Shown here one piece after another: positions 5,679 to 8,995 of a DNA stretch of 8,995 nucleotides. The DNA lies in contig JAEVYW010000108.1 in NCBI GenBank assembly GCA_023392555.1, positions 1 through 8,995 of the forward strand. Reading direction: 5' to 3'. The position numbers and the translations under genes are program-made. Positions within the stretch are counted from its first letter, which is position 1, and each line of letters starts with the position of its first letter. Origin of the DNA: Pseudomonadota bacterium. Its GTDB lineage: Bacteria; Pseudomonadota; Alphaproteobacteria; Sphingomonadales; Sphingomonadaceae. Under the pieces are notes generated by a model, which was not told where the DNA came from, ran no database searches, and saw only the letters and a list, made by a program, of their open reading frames with translations.

Positions 5679-6956
5679 TCATTCGGCCGCGACGAATTGC
5701 GCGGCTTCGGTGGATTCGCTCAGCGCGACGGTCGAAGCCTGCCCGGCGGAGATCGCGGTGGCGATGGCGTCGAAATAGCCGGTGCCGACCTCGCGCTGGT
5801 GACGCGTCGCCGTGTAGCCGTCAGCTTCCGATGCGAATTCGGCCTGCTGAAGCTCCGAGTAGGCGCTCATGCCGCGGTCGCGGTAGCCGGACGCAAGTTC
5901 GAACATGCCGTGGTTGAGGCTGTGGAAGCCCGCCAGCGTCACGAACTGGAACTTGTATCCCATCGCCCCGAGCTCCCGCTGGAACCTGGCGATCGTGTCC
6001 GCGTCCAGCTTGGCCGCCCAGTTGAAACTGGGACTGCAATTGTAGGCGAGCAGCTTGCCCGGATATTCGCGATGCACTGCTTCGGCGAAGGCACGGGCAT
6101 CGTCGAGGTCGGGATGGCTGGTTTCCCACCACAGGAGGTCGGCGTGGGGGGCGAAGGCGAGACCGCGCGCGATGCAATGGTCGAGACCGCTGCCTTCGCG
6201 AAGCCGGAAAAAGCCTTCGGCCGTCCGCTCGCCGGTAATGAACTGGCGATCGCGCTCGTCGACGTCACTGGTGATGAGCCTCGCGCTTTCCGCGTCGGTA
6301 CGCGCGACAAGAACCGTCGGGACGCCACAGACGTCGGCGGCTAGCCGCGCCGCATCGAGGTTGCGGATCGCGGCCTGGGTTGGGATTAGCACCTTGCCAC
6401 CGAGATGGCCGCACTTCTTTTCGGACGCCAGCTGGTCCTCAAAGTGAACGCCGGCGACGCCCGCCTCGATATAGGCCTTCATGATCTCGAAGCAGTTCAG
6501 CGGTCCACCGAAGCCGGCTTCCGCGTCGGCGACGATCGGCGCGAACCAGTCGCGCTTGGCGCCGCCTTCCATATGCTCAATCTGGTCGGCGCGGCTGAGG
6601 GTGCGGTTGATCCGCCGTGCGAGCTCCGGGCCGGTGTTGGCGGGATAGAGCGACTGGTCGGGATACATGGAACCGGCCGTGTTGGCGTCCGCCGCCGCCT
6701 GCCAGCCGCTGAGGTAGATGGCGTCGAGTCCCGCGCGAACCATCTGCATGGCCTGGTTGCCGGTGACGGCACCCAAAGCGCGCACCGGCTCTTCGCCGTG
6801 CAGCAGCTCCCACAGCTTCAGCGAACCGCGGCGTGCGAGCGTATGCTCGACGGGGAAGGACCCGCGCAGGCGGAGCACCTCAGCGACGTCGTAAGGCCGC
6901 TCAATTCCATCGAAACGTCCCGAAGGAGCAGCCACAACCTTGTCAAAACCTGTCAT
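5679..6956 (-). CDS. aceA: Isocitrate lyase
   Basis: The 425-aa product is close to Escherichia coli AceA (434 aa). It splits isocitrate into glyoxylate and succinate, bypassing the two decarboxylations of the TCA cycle so that acetate and fatty acids can support growth. The catalytic signature KKCGH is at 180-184 with Cys182 as the active-site cysteine. Other typical blocks are [12 protein letters not shown] (81-92), ADAEAGFGG (143-151) for Mg2+ and substrate binding, HFEDQ (171-175), ARTDAE (218-223), WWETS (276-280) and YNCSPSFNW (305-313). Start ATG 6956 (MTGFDKV) is chosen over an in-frame start 16 codons upstream because GGAGGAG lies 6 nt before it and because the extension has no family-like sequence. 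It leads the aceA-DUF4170-aceB operon and is divergent from the RamB-type regulator, with a 135-bp gap containing an inverted repeat. No aceK is present in the window. Confidence 0.97.
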   Translation of the reverse strand: MTGFDKVVAAPSGRFDGIERPYDVAEVLRLRGSFPVEHTLARRGSLKLWELLHGEEPVRALGAVTGNQAMQMVRAGLDAIYLSGWQAAADANTAGSMYPDQSLYPANTGPELARRINRTLSRADQIEHMEGGAKRDWFAPIVADAEAGFGGPLNCFEIMKAYIEAGVAGVHFEDQLASEKKCGHLGGKVLIPTQAAIRNLDAARLAADVCGVPTVLVARTDAESARLITSDVDERDRQFITGERTAEGFFRLREGSGLDHCIARGLAFAPHADLLWWETSHPDLDDARAFAEAVHREYPGKLLAYNCSPSFNWAAKLDADTIARFQRELGAMGYKFQFVTLAGFHSLNHGMFELASGYRDRGMSAYSELQQAEFASEADGYTATRHQREVGTGYFDAIATAISAGQASTVALSESTEAAQFVAAE

Positions 6957-6962
6957 CCGTCG

Positions 6963-6969
6963 CTCCTCC
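6963..6969 (-). promoter_or_regulatory. Shine-Dalgarno of aceA
   Basis: GGAGGAG on the minus strand lies 6 nt before the ATG at 6956. It decides the start of aceA against the longer reading frame beginning at 7004. Confidence 0.85.
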
Positions 6970-7042
6970 ACTGGCGAGCTTTGTCCTGAGACCCGCAAGA
7001 ACATGGAACGGCGAATTGGGCTGCGGCAAAAAGCGTCGGCTT

Positions 7043-7062
7043 GTCACAACTTGACTTGTGAC
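7043..7062 (+). promoter_or_regulatory. Inverted repeat, candidate operator between aceA and its divergent regulator
   Basis: Arms GTCACAA (7043-7049) and TTGTGAC (7056-7062) are exact reverse complements around a 6-nt CTTGAC centre. A second, overlapping 8-bp pair, CAACTTGA (7047-7054) and TCAAGTTG (7070-7077), interlocks with it. CTTGTCAC (7040-7047) and CTTGTGAC (7055-7062) also form a near direct repeat at 15-bp spacing. The sequence lies 30 to 49 bp upstream of the regulator start and 87 to 106 bp upstream of the aceA start. The likely ligand is the adjacent RamB-type protein, controlling both directions, but other regulators are possible. I could not place convincing -35/-10 boxes for either gene. 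Confidence 0.6.
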
Positions 7063-7091
7063 CTCGGTATCAAGTTGACAGTCTGGCACTC

Positions 7092-8498
7092 ATGTCCAAC
7101 GCCAAGCTGTTCCTCGGTCATCGCCTGCGGAGGCTTCGCCGCGACAATGGGCTGTCTCAGACGGACATGGCCGGTAGCCTTGCGATCAGTCCCAGCTATC
7201 TCAACCATCTGGAGCGCAACCAGCGGCCGGTAACCGCTGCACTGCTCCTGAGGCTCGCCGAAATCTACGAAGTCGACGTGCGCGAGTTCGCGTCGGTCGG
7301 AGGAGCCAAGACCGGCCCGGACGAGCTCGCCGAAATCTTCTCGGACAATCTGCTCCGCGACCTCGGCGTGCCCCGTTACGAGCTAGCCGAAATTGCGCAC
7401 AACGCTCCCTCGGTGGCGGACGCGATTGCCAGGCTTTACGCCGCGCTCAAGGAAGCAGGCCGAAACCCGAGCCTGGCAAGCACCGGCGATGCGCGGTCGC
7501 TCGTCACGCCCGAAAACTGGGTCCGCGATTACATCCAGCAACACCGCAATCACTATCCGGAGCTGGAGCAGGCGGCGGAAACCCTTGGAGGGGCGCTGAG
7601 CGATCCTCTGTCGATGTCCGAACCCATGCGGCGGCGGCTGAAGGACGCCTGGGGAATTGCCGCACGCGTCGTGCCGCAGGCGGAACTCGGCAATCACAGC
7701 CAGTATTTCGACGCCGAGCGCCGCCAGTTCCTGCTGTCATCGCAGCTCCGCGCCGAGAATCGGACCTTCGCTCTCGCCTATCAGCTCGCCCTGATCGAAT
7801 TCGCGACCGTGATCGACCGGATGGTCAAGGAAGCAGCGCCGCCCGACCAGGGGATCGCGCAGCTGCTGCACATGAGCCTCGCCAACTACGCGGCCGGCGC
7901 GATCATGATGCCCTACGGCCGCTTCCTCAAAGCCTGCGAGGAGATGCGCTATTCGATCGACCGGCTCTGCGGGGAGTTCGGCGCCAACGTCGAGCAGGTC
8001 GCCCATCGCCTGACGACGCTGGGTCGTCCCGGCGCTCGCGGCGTCCCATTCTTCATGCTTCGGGTCGATGCGGCCGGGAACATCTCCAAGCGCTACGCCG
8101 GCGATCAATTCCCATTCTCGCGCTTCGGCGGCACTTGCCCGCGCTGGAACCTGCACGCGGCCTTCCAGACCGCGGGACAACCGGTCACCCAGCTGATCGA
8201 GACGCCTGATGGGCACCGTTACTTCACCGTTTCGCGCACGATAGAACGGCCGATCAAGACCGAGCTCGGCGGCGCCTTGCTCGCGATCGGGCTCGGCTGC
8301 GACATTCGCCATGCGCACCGGCTGTCGTGTGCCGACGCCTATGACCTCGCCAACGCTCCGGTGATGCCCGTCGGACCCGCGTGCACGATCTGTCCGCGAG
8401 TCGATTGCGCCTATCGCGCAACGCCTCCGGCCGGGCGGATGCTGGCGGTCGACTATTCGCGCAAGTCGATCTCGCCCTACCCCTTCGTCACCGCCTAG
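7092..8498 (+). CDS. RamB-type XRE regulator (short-chain fatty acyl regulator family, HTH + degenerate IrrE-like + DUF2083-like)
   Basis: The 468-aa protein has an N-terminal XRE-type helix-turn-helix at about 8-62 (LSQTDMAGSLAIS and SYLNHLERNQR, 21-45). Next come a helical linker and a middle region matching the IrrE/DUF955-like domain of RamB-family regulators. In the place where IrrE proteases carry HExxH, this protein reads Y230-Q-L-A-L234, so zinc peptidase activity is unlikely. The C-terminal part contains FGGTCPRWNLHAAF (345-358), Cys403, Cys413 and a CTICPRVDC cluster (431-439), conserved-looking for DUF2083. RamB of Corynebacterium glutamicum regulates aceA, aceB and acetate activation. 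The divergent position next to aceA supports the same role here, probably with an acyl-CoA or acetate signal (inference). ATG 7092 lies close to the inverted repeat and lacks a clear Shine-Dalgarno, so a very short leader or autoregulation is plausible. Its TAG shares CTAG with the convergent DUF5996 gene. Confidence 0.88.
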   Translation: MSNAKLFLGHRLRRLRRDNGLSQTDMAGSLAISPSYLNHLERNQRPVTAALLLRLAEIYEVDVREFASVGGAKTGPDELAEIFSDNLLRDLGVPRYELAEIAHNAPSVADAIARLYAALKEAGRNPSLASTGDARSLVTPENWVRDYIQQHRNHYPELEQAAETLGGALSDPLSMSEPMRRRLKDAWGIAARVVPQAELGNHSQYFDAERRQFLLSSQLRAENRTFALAYQLALIEFATVIDRMVKEAAPPDQGIAQLLHMSLANYAAGAIMMPYGRFLKACEEMRYSIDRLCGEFGANVEQVAHRLTTLGRPGARGVPFFMLRVDAAGNISKRYAGDQFPFSRFGGTCPRWNLHAAFQTAGQPVTQLIETPDGHRYFTVSRTIERPIKTELGGALLAIGLGCDIRHAHRLSCADAYDLANAPVMPVGPACTICPRVDCAYRATPPAGRMLAVDYSRKSISPYPFVTA

Positions 8499-8995
8499 GG
8501 CGCCACCGGCTCCCGTTCGAGCGAGACGCGGTCCCACTCGGCGGTGTCGGCCGCGACGTCGTAAGTCGACTGAACGAACGACAACAAAGTCGCTTCGGGA
8601 TCGTCCGCGGTTCGCACTTCCGCATAGGGCAGGACATATTCCTGCCACTGGCCGTCCCAGGCGCCGGCGGCGACCTCCTCCTCTCGGTATCCCGGCGGCT
8701 CGGGGTAGGCGTAGCTGTAGAAGAACGGCTCAGCAGCGGTTGCGCCCGCCGCCCAGAAGCCGGCGCTCGATACTTCCTGGCTGTAGGCTTCGCGCGTGAT
8801 CCGGGCGGGCAGGCCCGGTACGCCGCCAGGATGCCGCGGCGCGGGACGGCCGGAGAAGCGAGTCACGGCGAGGTCGAAGCTGCCCCACCAGAAATGCACC
8901 GGGCTCGACTTGCCGGTGAAGCCCGCCCGGAAACGCTCGAACACCGGCAACAGCGCCGCAAAGGCGCGGCGGACGCGATCCGCGCTATCCGGATC
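8495..8995 (-). CDS. DUF5996-family protein, C-terminal part, 5' end outside window
   Basis: On the minus strand the frame is open from the window edge to a TAG at 8495-8497, giving about 166 visible residues. A TTG at 8948-8950 is not taken as the start, because the sequence upstream (DPDSADRVRRAFAALL) continues in the style of the family. The diagnostic stretch is SPVHFWWGSFDLAVTRFSGR, soon followed by ITREAYSQEVSSAGFW and by the aromatic FFYSYAYPEPPGY segment, as I recall for DUF5996, a family of about 300 aa with no known function. There are no membrane segments or signal peptide in the visible part. It converges on the RamB-type regulator, overlapping it by 4 nt (8495-8498), with no room for a terminator between them. 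Assignment is by recall of the conserved motif. Confidence 0.82.
   Translation of the reverse strand, partial: DPDSADRVRRAFAALLPVFERFRAGFTGKSSPVHFWWGSFDLAVTRFSGRPAPRHPGGVPGLPARITREAYSQEVSSAGFWAAGATAAEPFFYSYAYPEPPGYREEEVAAGAWDGQWQEYVLPYAEVRTADDPEATLLSFVQSTYDVAADTAEWDRVSLEREPVAP

Noticed and set aside
6957..7004. N-terminal extension of isocitrate lyase by 16 codons
   Set aside because: GGAGGAG sits inside the extension, 6 nt before the ATG at 6956, and the shorter protein matches the family start.
7737..8648. Long open frame of 303 codons on the minus strand, opposite the RamB-type regulator
   Set aside because: It is antisense to a well-supported gene, has an Arg/Gly/Asp-rich composition typical of high-GC shadow frames, shows no recognisable domain, and also overlaps the DUF5996 gene in another frame.
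1..8995. Search for mobile elements, CRISPR repeats, tRNA genes, toxin-antitoxin pairs or defence genes
   Set aside because: No transposase or integrase motif, no regularly spaced direct repeats, no cloverleaf-like segment and no paired small toxin/antitoxin frames were seen. The DUF4170-like gene is the only small gene and its context is metabolic.

Overview
The window looks like a chromosomal segment of a high-GC alphaproteobacterium, most likely a sphingomonad (Sphingomonadales). The reasons are the GC-biased codon use, the character of the protein sequences, and the TTGCCA/TATAGG-type promoter ahead of the ribosomal protein genes. The order-level call is inferred from the sequence, not from a search. 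Gene density is very high. No stretch above 300 bases lacks a gene, and I see no tRNA, rRNA, CRISPR array, insertion sequence or prophage gene.

Region 1 (1-2416, + strand) is a run of closely spaced genes: the C-terminal part of ribose-phosphate pyrophosphokinase (prs, cut by the window edge), an SRAP/YedK-type DNA-protein crosslink protein starting 4 nt after the prs stop, a short-chain dehydrogenase/reductase, and an unrecognised 195-aa protein with a soluble N-terminal half and two C-terminal membrane helices. Gaps of 4, 30 and 21 nt allow one transcript.

Region 2 (about 2428-3207, + strand) is a self-contained ribosomal protein operon: a recognisable promoter, a leader of about 90 nt, rpmI (L35), rplT (L20) and a strong UUCG-capped intrinsic terminator. 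pheS, the common downstream neighbour, is absent. Next is a TMEM175/DUF1211-type small membrane protein (3294-3887), whose stop codon directly abuts the stop of the convergent aceB.

Region 3 (3888-8498) is a glyoxylate-shunt locus. On the minus strand, in transcription order, are aceA (isocitrate lyase), a 67-aa DUF4170-like gene with its own strong Shine-Dalgarno, and aceB (malate synthase A), whose GTG start overlaps the small gene's TGA stop. Divergent from aceA is a RamB-type regulator with an N-terminal helix-turn-helix, a degenerate IrrE/DUF955-like middle and a cysteine-rich C-terminus. The 135-bp gap between them holds a perfect 7-bp inverted repeat with further related repeats, a good candidate operator. 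The natural reading is that the regulator senses acetyl-CoA or acyl-CoA status and controls conversion of isocitrate to glyoxylate (AceA) and of glyoxylate plus acetyl-CoA to malate (AceB). The tiny DUF4170-like protein, co-translated with both, is the least explained part of the window.

Region 4 (8495-8995, minus strand) is the C-terminal part of a DUF5996-family protein. It is convergent with the regulator, and the two genes share one CTAG as both stop codons.
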